Shown here: piece by piece, positions 24,391 through 32,099 of the stretch | Layout of the letters: every line of letters begins with the position of its first letter | Position numbering within the stretch: the first letter of the stretch is position 1 | Assembly: GCF_020089495.2 (NCBI RefSeq) | Contig: NZ_JAIRCA020000001.1 | Span: 3,465-67,464 of the forward strand | Source of the DNA: Streptococcus mitis subsp. hohhotensis | GTDB lineage: Bacteria > Bacillota > Bacilli > Lactobacillales > Streptococcaceae | Reading direction: 5' to 3' | Length of the DNA stretch: 64,000 bases | The notes under the pieces: model-generated | Told to the model about the DNA's origin: nothing | Seen by the model: the letters and a program-made list of their open reading frames with translations, nothing else | The model's database searches: none | Made by a program: the position numbers and the translations under genes

Positions 24391-25872
24391 ATGAAAAACT
24401 GGAAAAAATATGCTTTTGCATCTGCTAGCGTAGTCGCTTTGGCTGCTGGTCTCGCTGCTTGTGGAAACCTTTCAGGTAACAAAAAAGCTGCTGACTCAGC
24501 TTCAGGTGAAAAACCTGTTATCAAAATGTACCAAATCGGTGACAAACCAGATAACTTGGATGAATTGCTAGAAACTGCTAACAAAATCATCGGAGAAAAA
24601 GTTGGTGCTAAATTGGATATCCAATATCTTGGATGGGGTGACTATGATAAGAAAATGTCAGTTATCACATCATCTGGTGAAAACTATGATATCGCCTTTG
24701 CATCTAACTATGTTGTAAACGCTCAAAAAGGTGCTTATGCTGACTTGACAGAATTGTACAAAAAAGAAGGTAAAGACCTTTACAAAGCACTTGACCCAGC
24801 TTACATCAAAGGTAACAGCATTAACGGTAAAATTTACGCAGTTCCAGTTGCAGCCAACGTTGCATCATCTCAAAACTTCGCCTTCAACGGAACACTTCTT
24901 GCTAAATACGGTATCGATATTTCAGGTGTCACTTCATACGAAACACTTGAGCCAGTCTTGAAACAAATCAAAGAAAAAGCTCCAGATGTAGTGCCATTTG
25001 CGGTTACTAAGAACTTCATTCCATCTGATAACTTTGACTACCCAGTTCCAAACGGACTTCCATTCGTTATCGACCTTGAAGGAGACACTACTAAGATCGT
25101 AAACCGTTACGAAGTACCTCGTTTCAAAGAACACTTGAAGACTCTTCACAAATTCTATGAAGCTGGATACATTCCAAAAGACGTAGCAACAAGCGATACT
25201 TCATTTGACCTTCAACAAGATACTTGGTTCGTTCGTGAAGAAACAGTAGGACCAGCTGACTACGGTAACAGCTTGCTTTCACGTGTTGCGAACAAAGATA
25301 TCCAAATCAAACCAATCACTAACTTCATCAAGAAAAACCAAACAACACAAGTTGCTAACTTTGTCATCTCAAACAACTCTAAGAACAAAGAAAAATCAAT
25401 GGAAGTGTTGAATCTCTTGAACACTAACGCAGAACTCTTGAACGGTCTAGTTTATGGTCCAGAAGGCAAGAACTGGGAAAAAATTGAAGGTAAAGAAAAC
25501 CGTGTTCGCGTTCTTGATGGCTACAAAGGAAACACTCACATGGGTGGATGGAACACTGGTAACAACTGGATTCTTTACATCAACGAAAACGTTACAGACC
25601 AACAAATCGAAGATTCTAAGAAACAATTGGCAGAAGCTAAAGAATCTCCAGCGCTTGGATTCATCTTTAACACTGACAGTGTGAAATCTGAAATCTCAGC
25701 AATCTCTAACACAATGCAACAATTCGATACAGCTATCAACACTGGTACTGTAGACCCAGACAAAGCTATTCCAGAATTGATGGAAAAATTGAAATCTGAG
25801 GGTGCTTACGATAAAGTATTGAATGAAATGCAAAAACAATACGATGAATTCTTGAAAAACAAAAAATCATAA
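24391..25872 (+). CDS. Sugar-binding lipoprotein of the N-glycan importer
   Basis: 493 residues. The start MKNWKKYAF at 24391 follows AAAAAGGAG. A signal peptide with lipobox LAAC-G places the protein on the outer face of the membrane. The rest is a large family-1-like extracellular solute-binding protein of the LplA type with IGDKPDNLDELLETAN near the N-terminus and many aromatic residues. By context it resembles NgtS, which captures complex N-glycans. Codon use is that of a highly expressed gene. Confidence 0.88.
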   Translation: MKNWKKYAFASASVVALAAGLAACGNLSGNKKAADSASGEKPVIKMYQIGDKPDNLDELLETANKIIGEKVGAKLDIQYLGWGDYDKKMSVITSSGENYDIAFASNYVVNAQKGAYADLTELYKKEGKDLYKALDPAYIKGNSINGKIYAVPVAANVASSQNFAFNGTLLAKYGIDISGVTSYETLEPVLKQIKEKAPDVVPFAVTKNFIPSDNFDYPVPNGLPFVIDLEGDTTKIVNRYEVPRFKEHLKTLHKFYEAGYIPKDVATSDTSFDLQQDTWFVREETVGPADYGNSLLSRVANKDIQIKPITNFIKKNQTTQVANFVISNNSKNKEKSMEVLNLLNTNAELLNGLVYGPEGKNWEKIEGKENRVRVLDGYKGNTHMGGWNTGNNWILYINENVTDQQIEDSKKQLAEAKESPALGFIFNTDSVKSEISAISNTMQQFDTAINTGTVDPDKAIPELMEKLKSEGAYDKVLNEMQKQYDEFLKNKKS

Positions 25873-25916
25873 GATCAATTGATTTCGTGTATTCATTCCT
25901 AATTCCTAAAAATGTG

Positions 25917-25959
25917 ATCACTGCCTTCCTTAGTTCTCTAGGGGAGGTAGTGATTTTTT
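25917..25959 (+). terminator. Terminator after the importer operon
   Basis: ATCACTGCCT (25917-25926) pairs with AGGTAGTGAT (25945-25954) with one imperfect pair, then a T run. Confidence 0.85.
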
Positions 25960-26104
25960 GAAATCAGGACATGTATATCCATGTTTCGGATTTTTCCTCT
26001 TAAACCATTCAGGAAATCTCAAGCACTATTTAGGATTTAGAGTAAGGATTTGGGGGAATATGGCTTATATTAGAGATGTCTCGAGTTTACAAAGGAGAGT
26101 TCAT

Positions 26105-26794
26105 ATGAAAAAGTATCAACTTCTATTCAAAATAAGTGCTGTTCTCTCTTACCTATTTTTCGTATTTGGCCTTTCTCAGCTGACGCTTATTGTTCAAAAT
26201 TATTGGCAATTTTCTTCCCAGATAGGCAATTTATTCTGGATTCAAAATATCTTGAGTTTACTTTTTATTGGAGTCATGATTGTGGTTCTTGTTAAGACAG
26301 GCCATGGTTATCTCTTTCGCATTCCAAGAAAAAAATGGCTTTGGTATTCGATTTTGACAGTATTAGTGGTAGTGTTCCAGATCTCTTTTAACGTTCAGAC
26401 AGCTAAACATGTTCAGTCAACTGCGGAAGGTTGGGCTGTATTGATTGGTTATAGTGGGACTAACTTTGCAGAGCTAGGTATTTATATAGCCCTGTTCTTT
26501 CTGGTTCCACTGATGGAAGAGTTAATCTATAGAGGATTACTGCAACACGCTTTCTTTAAGCATTCGCGATTTGGTCTTGATTTGCTTCTTCCTTCTATTT
26601 TATTTGCTATCCCTCATTTTTCAAGCCTGCCTAGTCTGTTAGATATATTTGTATTTGCAACAGTTGGAATCATCTTTGCTGGTTTGATCCGTTATACCAA
26701 GAGCATTTATCCTTCCTATGCGGTGCATGTGATCAATAATATTGTGGCGACCTTGCCATTTCTGCTGACTTTTTTACATAGGGTGTTTGGATAA
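26105..26794 (+). CDS. CPBP (Abi/CAAX) family intramembrane protease
   Basis: 229 residues with six or seven membrane segments. CPBP motifs: EELIYRGLL (Glu-Glu-x3-Arg), FAIPHFSSLP (His) and HVINNIVATLP (His/Asn). The start MKKYQLL at 26105 has AAAGGAG upstream; the upstream extension is not supported. In streptococci such proteins are often bacteriocin self-immunity or maturation factors; the next gene, an immunity-like protein, supports that. No precursor peptide is seen beside it. Confidence 0.85.
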   Translation: MKKYQLLFKISAVLSYLFFVFGLSQLTLIVQNYWQFSSQIGNLFWIQNILSLLFIGVMIVVLVKTGHGYLFRIPRKKWLWYSILTVLVVVFQISFNVQTAKHVQSTAEGWAVLIGYSGTNFAELGIYIALFFLVPLMEELIYRGLLQHAFFKHSRFGLDLLLPSILFAIPHFSSLPSLLDIFVFATVGIIFAGLIRYTKSIYPSYAVHVINNIVATLPFLLTFLHRVFG

Positions 26795-26863
26795 AATACT
26801 GACAGACGAGTTAGGAATGATAGTTTTTTCAATTTATAAGCGAGTTTCAGGAGGTAAATGAGT

Positions 26864-27160
26864 ATGACACCATTAAAATGGTTTGCGGGAGGAAGCGAAA
26901 GACGTAGTGAAGCCCTGACGATCATAAATCATCTATTGGAAGATATAAAGGATACGCCTCAACTTGTTCCTTTGGAAAATCAGTTAGTGATTTATAAAAG
27001 ACGATTAAAGGACGATGGGACCTCTGTTCCATTTATTCTAAGCCAAATGAACGTTGATATCTCACGTGTGTTGATTGACCATAAGCTGAATTTGTCAGAA
27101 AGTCAAGCCGAGCAGATAAAGAAATTAAGAGAATTATCGGCGATTCGCTATGGTTACTAA
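26864..27160 (+). CDS. Bacteriocin-immunity-like small protein
   Basis: 98 residues, helical and soluble, with LLEDIKDTPQLVPLENQLVI, then VPFILSQMNVDIS and the end SAIRYGY. This resembles class II bacteriocin immunity proteins of the EntA/Blp type. AGGAGG lies 8 bp before the ATG at 26864; the ATG at 26858 is too close. It lies 69 bp after the CPBP gene; the pair may be an orphan immunity module protecting against neighbours' bacteriocins. Confidence 0.7.
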   Translation: MTPLKWFAGGSERRSEALTIINHLLEDIKDTPQLVPLENQLVIYKRRLKDDGTSVPFILSQMNVDISRVLIDHKLNLSESQAEQIKKLRELSAIRYGY

Positions 27161-27291
27161 TGAAATGCAGGGATAAATTCCTTTCTACAATTTCCAGTCA
27201 AATAAATTGCATTCGTTTTCTTAAGCAGGTATACTAGTATGGATAAATAAAAAATTTAGAAAATTTAAGAATAGAAAAGAGAACAAATCTT

Positions 27292-28278
27292 ATGGCAAAA
27301 GATATTCGTGTCTTACTTTACTACCTTTATACTCCAATTGAAAATGCAGAGCAATTTGCTGCAGACCACTTGGCTTTCTGTAAATCAATCGGCCTTAAAG
27401 GCCGTATACTAGTCGCTGACGAAGGAATTAACGGAACAGTTTCAGGTGATTACGAAACAACTCAAAAATACATGGACTATGTTCACAGCCTTCCAGGAAT
27501 GGAAGACCTATGGTTTAAGATTGACGAAGAAAATGAACAAGCCTTCAAGAAGATGTTTGTTCGCTACAAGAAAGAAATTGTCCACCTTGGTTTGGAAGAC
27601 AACGACTTTGACAACGACATAAACCCACTTGAAACAACAGGTGCTTACTTGTCTCCAAAAGAGTTCAAAGAAGCCCTTCTTGACGAAGATACAGTTGTCC
27701 TTGACACACGTAACGACTATGAGTACGACCTAGGACACTTCCGTGGAGCTATCCGTCCAGATATCCGCAACTTCCGTGAGTTGCCACAATGGGTCCGTGA
27801 CAACAAGGAAAAATTCATGGACAAGCGTGTCGTGGTTTACTGTACAGGTGGCGTTCGCTGTGAGAAATTCTCAGGCTGGATGGTCCGTGAAGGCTACAAA
27901 GATGTCGGTCAATTGCATGGAGGAATCGCAACTTACGGTAAAGACCCAGAAGTTCAAGGTGAGCTTTGGGATGGGAAAATGTACGTCTTTGACGAGCGTA
28001 TCGCAGTTGATGTTAACCATGTCAATCCAACCATTGTAGGGAAAGACTGGTTTGATGGAACACCATGTGAACGTTATGTAAACTGTGGAAATCCATTCTG
28101 TAACCGTCGTATCTTGACATCAGAAGAAAATGAAGACAAGTACCTTCGTGGGTGCTCACACGAGTGCCGTGTTCACCCACGTAACCGCTATGTTTCAGAA
28201 AATGAATTGACACAAGCAGAAGTGGTCGAGCGCTTAGCCACTATCGGTGAAAGCTTGGATCAAGCAGCTACTGTATAA
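27292..28278 (+). CDS. trhO: tRNA uridine 5-hydroxylase, rhodanese family
   Basis: 328 residues: an N-terminal acylphosphatase-like domain, a rhodanese domain (about 125-220) with the active-site loop [13 protein letters not shown], and a C-terminal cysteine-rich zinc-like region ([17 protein letters not shown]). This is the UPF0176/TrhO family, which hydroxylates U34 of certain tRNAs. It stands alone, with its own terminator. Confidence 0.93.
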   Translation: MAKDIRVLLYYLYTPIENAEQFAADHLAFCKSIGLKGRILVADEGINGTVSGDYETTQKYMDYVHSLPGMEDLWFKIDEENEQAFKKMFVRYKKEIVHLGLEDNDFDNDINPLETTGAYLSPKEFKEALLDEDTVVLDTRNDYEYDLGHFRGAIRPDIRNFRELPQWVRDNKEKFMDKRVVVYCTGGVRCEKFSGWMVREGYKDVGQLHGGIATYGKDPEVQGELWDGKMYVFDERIAVDVNHVNPTIVGKDWFDGTPCERYVNCGNPFCNRRILTSEENEDKYLRGCSHECRVHPRNRYVSENELTQAEVVERLATIGESLDQAATV

Positions 28279-28283
28279 GATTA

Positions 28284-28306
28284 AACAGTCCTCAGGGGCT
28301 GTTTTT
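28284..28306 (+). terminator. Terminator after trhO
   Basis: AACAGTCC / GGGGCTGTT with a short TCA loop, then T residues. Confidence 0.8.
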
Positions 28307-28400
28307 CTATGCTTTTTACTCAAAAATCTAAAGTTTGTTTCTGTATCTTTCAGAAAAATAGGGTATACTATATGTAAACGATTTCAAAAGGAGTCTAGTT

Positions 28401-29261
28401 ATGACAAGAACATTTTTTATTCCAAATAAACAGAGCATTCTAGGAGAACAGGAGATTTTGACTGCCAAGTCGATCTTGGGCTTGGTAGATGGTTTGGAGT
28501 CACATAGCTATGATGCAGTCTATCTCCGTCAGCCTATTAACCGTCTCGAGTATATCGAATGTGCGATAGTGGGGCAATCACAATTTCTCTTTAAGGTTAG
28601 TTATGCTGATGGTCAAAAGGCTTACCGTGTCGATCTTCCTGACCTACTAACGAAGACAGACTGGGAGATCATCAAGTCATTTTTAGATGCTCTACTTGCT
28701 TATACAGGAACTGAGATTGAGGGACTCGATGATTTTGACTTTGAAGCTTATTTCCAAGCAGGTATTCAAGCTCATCTAGCAGACACTGCAGCTCGTTTTA
28801 CGATTTGCCAAGGAATTTTTAATCCTGTTTTCTTTAGTCATGAGGACTTGAAGAGCTTTTTAGAGGAAGATGGCTTGGCTCAATTTGAAGCGCGTGTGCG
28901 TGCGGTTCAAGAGACAGATGCTTACTTTGCAAGAGTTTCCTTCTATCAGGATGGAGAAGGACAAGTTCACGGTGTTTACCATCTGGCTCAAGGCGTCAAG
29001 ACCGTTTTACCGAGAGAGCCATTTGTTCCTGTAGCCTATATTGAGCAATTGGTGGATAAGGAAGTCCAGTGGGAGATTGACTTGGTTCAAATCACAGGAG
29101 ATGGCTCTAAACCAGAAGACTATGAAGCTGTCGCTCGCTTGGACTATGCAAAATTCCTAGAGTCACTACCATCAGCATATTACCACCAACTAGATGCTAA
29201 TCAATTAGAAGTGCAACCCATCTTAGACAAAGATTTTAAAGCATTAGCACAAGAAGAGTAA
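28401..29261 (+). CDS. DUF4299 family protein
   Basis: 286 residues, cytoplasmic and acidic, starting MTRTFFIPNKQSILGEQEIL, with GGAG before ATG. It matches the streptococcal DUF4299 family as I remember it; the function is unknown. Its last codons lie inside a direct repeat whose second copy (36415-36800) still carries a degenerate piece of this gene's 3' end. This marks DUF4299 as the left neighbour of the Yip1-like gene before the bacteriocin island entered. Confidence 0.8.
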   Translation: MTRTFFIPNKQSILGEQEILTAKSILGLVDGLESHSYDAVYLRQPINRLEYIECAIVGQSQFLFKVSYADGQKAYRVDLPDLLTKTDWEIIKSFLDALLAYTGTEIEGLDDFDFEAYFQAGIQAHLADTAARFTICQGIFNPVFFSHEDLKSFLEEDGLAQFEARVRAVQETDAYFARVSFYQDGEGQVHGVYHLAQGVKTVLPREPFVPVAYIEQLVDKEVQWEIDLVQITGDGSKPEDYEAVARLDYAKFLESLPSAYYHQLDANQLEVQPILDKDFKALAQEE

Positions 29262-29267
29262 AACAGA

Positions 29268-29327
29268 AGCAGGTCAATCGACTTGCTTTTTTGACATATA
29301 AAAAATCCTGCCATGGATGGCAGGATT
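29268..29327. terminator. Two hairpins between DUF4299 and the Yip1 fragment
   Basis: AGCAGGTC (29268) / GACTTGCT with a T run to 29292 ends DUF4299. AATCCTGCC (29304-29312) / GGCAGGATT (29319-29327) is symmetric and serves the opposite strand. The same pair recurs at 36465-36524. Confidence 0.8.
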
Positions 29328-29332
29328 GAAGT

Positions 29333-29603
29333 TTAAAGAAAGGACAAGATACGAAGGTAATCTCCAATCAGTGCCACTTCAGCTACAAAGAAGAGGAGGA
29401 TGATAACCCCATTCACAAGGACAGACAAGAATAACTGATAGAAGGAGTCGGTTTCACTTACTTGACTTGGTCTTGTAATGATATGGAGACTGGCAAGCAG
29501 AATGATTCCAATGCTAATCACACACAGGAGGGCTGTGAATCGCAGGCTGTCAAAGAAGGCAAAGAAACTAGCAATGGCAGTGAGGAAGATTGGAATTGCC
29601 AAG
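29333..29603 (-). pseudogene. Truncated 3' fragment of the Yip1-like gene
   Basis: It encodes the last about 88 residues of the protein complete at 36530-37594 (LAIPIFLTAIASFFAFFDSL to the end). Homology stops abruptly at 29603, where foreign sequence begins; the open frame beyond it adds only 13 unrelated residues with no ribosome site. It is a duplication scar, not a gene. Confidence 0.88.
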
Positions 29604-29749
29604 GTGTAGTAACAGTTAAACTGAAATTTATGATATGACACAAAGATAGTTATATATATTTCAAATATTGCTTATCTCCATAGAAAATAGTAAAATATAT
29701 ACAGGGAATTTATTTTTTATATGGAAATAGTTGTCAGGAGAGTAAACAA

Positions 29750-30673
29750 ATGGATATCAAAATAGAAGTAGGTAAAAGAATCCGAATGTTGCGAGAGATG
29801 AAACATATCACTCGTGAAACTCTTTGTGATGATGAAACTGAGATAACGGTGCGCCAATTAGCACGAATTGAATCAGGTCAATCTTCTCCAAGTTTATCCA
29901 AGGTAGAGTATATAGCTTACAAACTAGGCTGTCCAATTTCACATATAGTAGATATGGATCATATGATTTTACCCTCAGAGTACTTGATATTAAAGGATAA
30001 ACTCATTAAGTTTCAAACTTATGGAGATGATGATCGAATCCAGGTTAAGGAAGAGTTGTTTGAAAGAGTTTACGAACACTATTATGACAGTCTACCTGAG
30101 GATGAACAGATTGCAGTTAGTGCCTTACAAGCTAGTTTTGATGTCTTTGTAAGTGAAGATGCAGGTTTTGGCGATGCTTTGCTGGATGAATATTTTGAAC
30201 AAGTAAAGATAAGGAAAAACTATTCGGTGAATGATTTGCTTCTTATAAAATTGTACTTTGTTTCGTGTTTAGCAAGACCGACTGAGTATCATCATGAACT
30301 GTTTTGGATGCTTTCTAAAAAACTTATAAGAGAAACAAATTCATCAGATTTAGAGACAGCTTATATGTTAAAGAGAACAGTGCTTGATTCTTTAGCTGTT
30401 CAATGGATGGAAAAATCTTACTCTACTTTTGAGCCTTATGTTAAGGCGATGAACAGGCTGATGATTTTATCGCAGGATTTTCAAAACAAGCCAATTGTTG
30501 ATATGCTTGAAGCTATGTGTACCTTATTTCATAAACGGGATAAGGAAAAAGCCATCCGCTTATACGATAGAGCTATTATTTGTGCTCAAGCATTTGGAGA
30601 CCAAGTATTAGAAGCGCGTATATTGGGAGAAAAAGAAAAAGATATAAAAACTTTTGAGGAAATGGAGAGCTAA
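29750..30673 (+). CDS. HTH-TPR peptide-responsive regulator (RRNPP type)
   Basis: 307 residues. An XRE HTH at about 7-62 (VGKRIRMLREMKHITRETLC, then ITVRQLARIESGQSSPSLSK) is followed by a long alpha-helical TPR-like region. Size and layout fit the PlcR/TprA/ComR branch of regulators that bind imported signal peptides. GGAG precedes ATG. A terminator separates it from a 16-codon peptide gene and the bacteriocin operon. Inference: it senses that peptide and activates the operon, whose promoter lacks a -35. Confidence 0.82.
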   Translation: MDIKIEVGKRIRMLREMKHITRETLCDDETEITVRQLARIESGQSSPSLSKVEYIAYKLGCPISHIVDMDHMILPSEYLILKDKLIKFQTYGDDDRIQVKEELFERVYEHYYDSLPEDEQIAVSALQASFDVFVSEDAGFGDALLDEYFEQVKIRKNYSVNDLLLIKLYFVSCLARPTEYHHELFWMLSKKLIRETNSSDLETAYMLKRTVLDSLAVQWMEKSYSTFEPYVKAMNRLMILSQDFQNKPIVDMLEAMCTLFHKRDKEKAIRLYDRAIICAQAFGDQVLEARILGEKEKDIKTFEEMES

Positions 30674-30697
30674 CATGACATTTTTGTCATGTTTTTT
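30673..30697 (+). terminator. Terminator after the regulator
   Basis: ACATGACA / TGTCATGT perfect stem followed by seven T; it overlaps the stop region of the regulator. Confidence 0.9.
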
Positions 30698-30702
30698 TAT
30701 TT

Positions 30703-30718
30703 TTGAAAGCGCTATACT
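30703..30718 (+). promoter_or_regulatory. Bacteriocin operon promoter, -10 overlapping a cre-like sequence
   Basis: TATACT (30713-30718) has no acceptable -35, as in activator-dependent promoters. TTGAAAGCGCTATACT (30703-30718) agrees with the cre consensus at 14 of 16 positions, so CcpA could repress. A short palindrome ATGATCAT follows at 30719. Confidence 0.5.
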
Positions 30719-30755
30719 ATGATCATAAAGAACAAGAGATAAGGAGGAAAGAAGC

Positions 30756-30806
30756 ATGTTTGGATTTGAAGTATTCTTAAGTCTTAGTTTTTGGTTTTCT
30801 GGATAG
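30756..30806 (+). CDS. Putative 16-residue signalling peptide
   Basis: ATG at 30756 preceded by AAGGAGGAAAG encodes MFGFEVFLSLSFWFSG, then a stop. It is very hydrophobic and aromatic, like SHP or ComS-type pheromone precursors, and lies directly downstream of an RRNPP regulator and upstream of the operon it may control. It lacks the basic N-terminus of SHPs. It could instead be a leader peptide for attenuation. The strong ribosome site supports translation. Confidence 0.6.
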   Translation: MFGFEVFLSLSFWFSG

Positions 30807-30815
30807 GAGATAGAA

Positions 30816-31037
30816 ATGGAAGATTTTAGTATCTCGCTAGAGACGTTTACACAAACTCGCCACAGTTTGCTGTTTCGAAATAACACAACGGAGCAAAAGT
30901 TGGTACAAATAGAGTTGAATAAGGAACCATTCCGTTTAGCTATTTTAGATGCAGGCGAAGAGCGAGTTTTAATCTTACCAGAAGAATTATCTATTATCGA
31001 AAGTTTTAGAATTTCAGAAGTGGAGGACAATCCATGA
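30816..31037 (+). CDS. 73-residue operon protein, unknown function
   Basis: MEDFSISLETFTQTRHSLLF starts a soluble, beta-rich, acidic protein with no signal peptide or cysteine and no family I recognise. TAGGAG precedes ATG, 9 bp after the small peptide's stop, and its stop overlaps the thioredoxin-like start. Being in the bacteriocin operon, it might be a leader-recognition or modification factor, or immunity; nothing in the sequence decides. Confidence 0.65.
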   Translation: MEDFSISLETFTQTRHSLLFRNNTTEQKLVQIELNKEPFRLAILDAGEERVLILPEELSIIESFRISEVEDNP

Positions 31038-31627
31038 TGTCAAAAAAACATGTTGTAGAGACAATGGTTCTTCTTGTGATAGCATCTTTATTTTTAGCAG
31101 GATTTTACTATCAAAACCAGGAATCTCATCATCAAGAAGAAACAGCGCAAGAGCTCCTCTTAAAAAAAGAGGAGGAAATAAAACAATATATTTCAAAAAC
31201 TAAAAATACAACATTCAAGAATGCATTGTTAACCTCTAATGAGGGAGTACAGGTTCAACTATCAGATTATAAGTTTAGACCAAAGGTTGTGGTATTCTGG
31301 GCTAGTTGGTGTCCTGATTGCCAAAAAGAGCTCCCAATCATTCAGCACCTTTATGATAAATACCAAGATAAAGTTGATTTCTTTATGGTGGATATAGTTG
31401 ATGGGGAACGTGAAACACTTGAAACCTCTCATAAATTTTTAAGGAATCAGGGTTTTACCTTTCCAGTTTATATAGATCAAGATTTACAAGCTTTTAAGTT
31501 TTTTGATGTAAAAGCTATTCCAACAATATTTATAGTGGATAAGGATGGGATAGTGAAACAAATTTATGTAGAACAAGGAAGCGAAGAAATGTTGTCTAAA
31601 GATTTAAAACAGTTAATAAATGACTGA
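31034..31627 (+). CDS. Exported thioredoxin-like (TlpA/ResA type) protein
   Basis: 197 residues. An N-terminal membrane anchor (VVETMVLLVIASLFLAGFYY, about 7-26) places the domain outside. The thioredoxin fold has the redox site WCPDC (residues 92-96) and the cis-Pro loop AIPTIFIVD. The family reduces, oxidises or isomerises disulfides. Immediately downstream are three precursors with two cysteines each, so a role in forming or correcting their disulfide, as thioredoxin-like proteins do in pediocin and sublancin clusters, is the natural inference. It overlaps the 73-residue gene by 4 bp. Confidence 0.88.
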   Translation: MMSKKHVVETMVLLVIASLFLAGFYYQNQESHHQEETAQELLLKKEEEIKQYISKTKNTTFKNALLTSNEGVQVQLSDYKFRPKVVVFWASWCPDCQKELPIIQHLYDKYQDKVDFFMVDIVDGERETLETSHKFLRNQGFTFPVYIDQDLQAFKFFDVKAIPTIFIVDKDGIVKQIYVEQGSEEMLSKDLKQLIND

Positions 31628-31645
31628 AATGAGAATCTCATTTGG
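31628..31645 (+). other. Short hairpin before the precursor genes
   Basis: AAATGAGA-A-TCTCATTT directly follows the thioredoxin-like stop. Its stem is A/T-rich and lacks an immediate T run, so it is more likely an RNA-processing or partial attenuation site that lets precursors be expressed at a different level from upstream genes. Confidence 0.45.
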
Positions 31646-31681
31646 TTATTATAAAAAATTTTTTAAAAGGAGGGTTTTCTG

Positions 31682-31780
31682 ATGAGAAAACTAACTGGAC
31701 GTGTCAAAAGACACATTGTAGCAGGTCGCTTTTGTATTATAGGTCTTCGATATGGAGTAGGCATATTTTGTTGGGATTAA
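31682..31780 (+). CDS. Two-cysteine bacteriocin-like precursor 1
   Basis: 32 residues: a basic leader MRKLTGRVKRHIVAG, then RFCIIGLRYGVGIFCWD. AAAAGGAGGG lies upstream. The Ala-Gly at residues 14-15 could be the cut site of the C39 peptidase encoded downstream, giving a 17-residue product with cysteines 11 residues apart. The hydrophobic, Gly-rich body fits a small membrane-active, disulfide-closed or otherwise cross-linked peptide. The family is not recognised. Confidence 0.75.
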   Translation: MRKLTGRVKRHIVAGRFCIIGLRYGVGIFCWD

Positions 31781-31796
31781 ATAGGAGGATGAAGTA

Positions 31797-31895
31797 GTGA
31801 AAAAACTAAGTAACAAAAATAAACAGCACATTGTAGCAGGTCGCTTTTGTATTATAGGTCTTCGATATGGAGTAGGTATATTTTGTTGGGATTAA
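31797..31895 (+). CDS. Two-cysteine bacteriocin-like precursor 2
   Basis: 32 residues from a GTG start (AGGAGG 8 bp upstream): leader (M)KKLSNKNKQHIVAG, then the same RFCIIGLRYGVGIFCWD body as precursor 1. The body DNA is also nearly identical, showing a recent tandem duplication, while the leader differs. Same predicted cleavage after Ala-Gly. Confidence 0.75.
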   Translation: MKKLSNKNKQHIVAGRFCIIGLRYGVGIFCWD

Positions 31896-31910
31896 AAGGA
31901 GGGTTAAGTA

Positions 31911-32027
31911 ATGAAAAAACTAAGTAATAAACATAAAAAACACATTGTGGCAGGTCAATTTTGTGCTGTTTCACCACTCGGTATTTATGGAATGCTCACA
32001 GGTATTGGGTTCTTCTGCTGGAGTTAA
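31911..32027 (+). CDS. Two-cysteine bacteriocin-like precursor 3
   Basis: 38 residues: leader MKKLSNKHKKHIVAG nearly identical to that of precursor 2, but a diverged body QFCAVSPLGIYGMLTGIGFF then CWS. The FC...FCW frame is kept with 17 residues between the cysteines instead of 11. Conserved leader plus variable body is typical of a precursor family handled by one processing system; a two-peptide or three-peptide bacteriocin is possible. Confidence 0.75.
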   Translation: MKKLSNKHKKHIVAGQFCAVSPLGIYGMLTGIGFFCWS

Positions 32028-32039
32028 CGTAATCTAAAA

Positions 32040-32077
32040 ATCTCTGGCAGGGTTCATTCCTTGTCAGAGACTTTTTA
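32040..32077 (+). terminator. Hairpin after the precursor genes
   Basis: TCTCTGGCA..G / ..TTGTCAGAGA imperfect stem followed by TTTTT, directly before the ABC genes; it would lower read-through from precursors to transport genes. Confidence 0.75.
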
Positions 32078-32099
32078 ATATAATGAACGGAGAGAAACT

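Larger units (their letters stand above)
29218..29603. repeat. Left copy of the island-flanking direct repeat
   Basis: This 386-bp segment corresponds to 36415-36800 at a constant offset of 7197 bp. From 29231 to 29603 I count 15 mismatches in 373 bp (about 96% identity); similarity fades left of that. It contains the end of DUF4299, two hairpins and a 3' fragment of the Yip1-like gene. Confidence 0.9.

Noticed and set aside
29333-29641. 102-codon open frame as a real gene
   Set aside because: It is the C-terminal part of the Yip1-like protein copied by the flanking repeat; the first 13 residues are unrelated and no ribosome site precedes them.
31682-32027. Lanthipeptide or sactipeptide precursors
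   Set aside because: No LanM/LanB/LanC, radical-SAM or other modifying enzyme is encoded in the cluster, and the bodies have few Ser/Thr residues.
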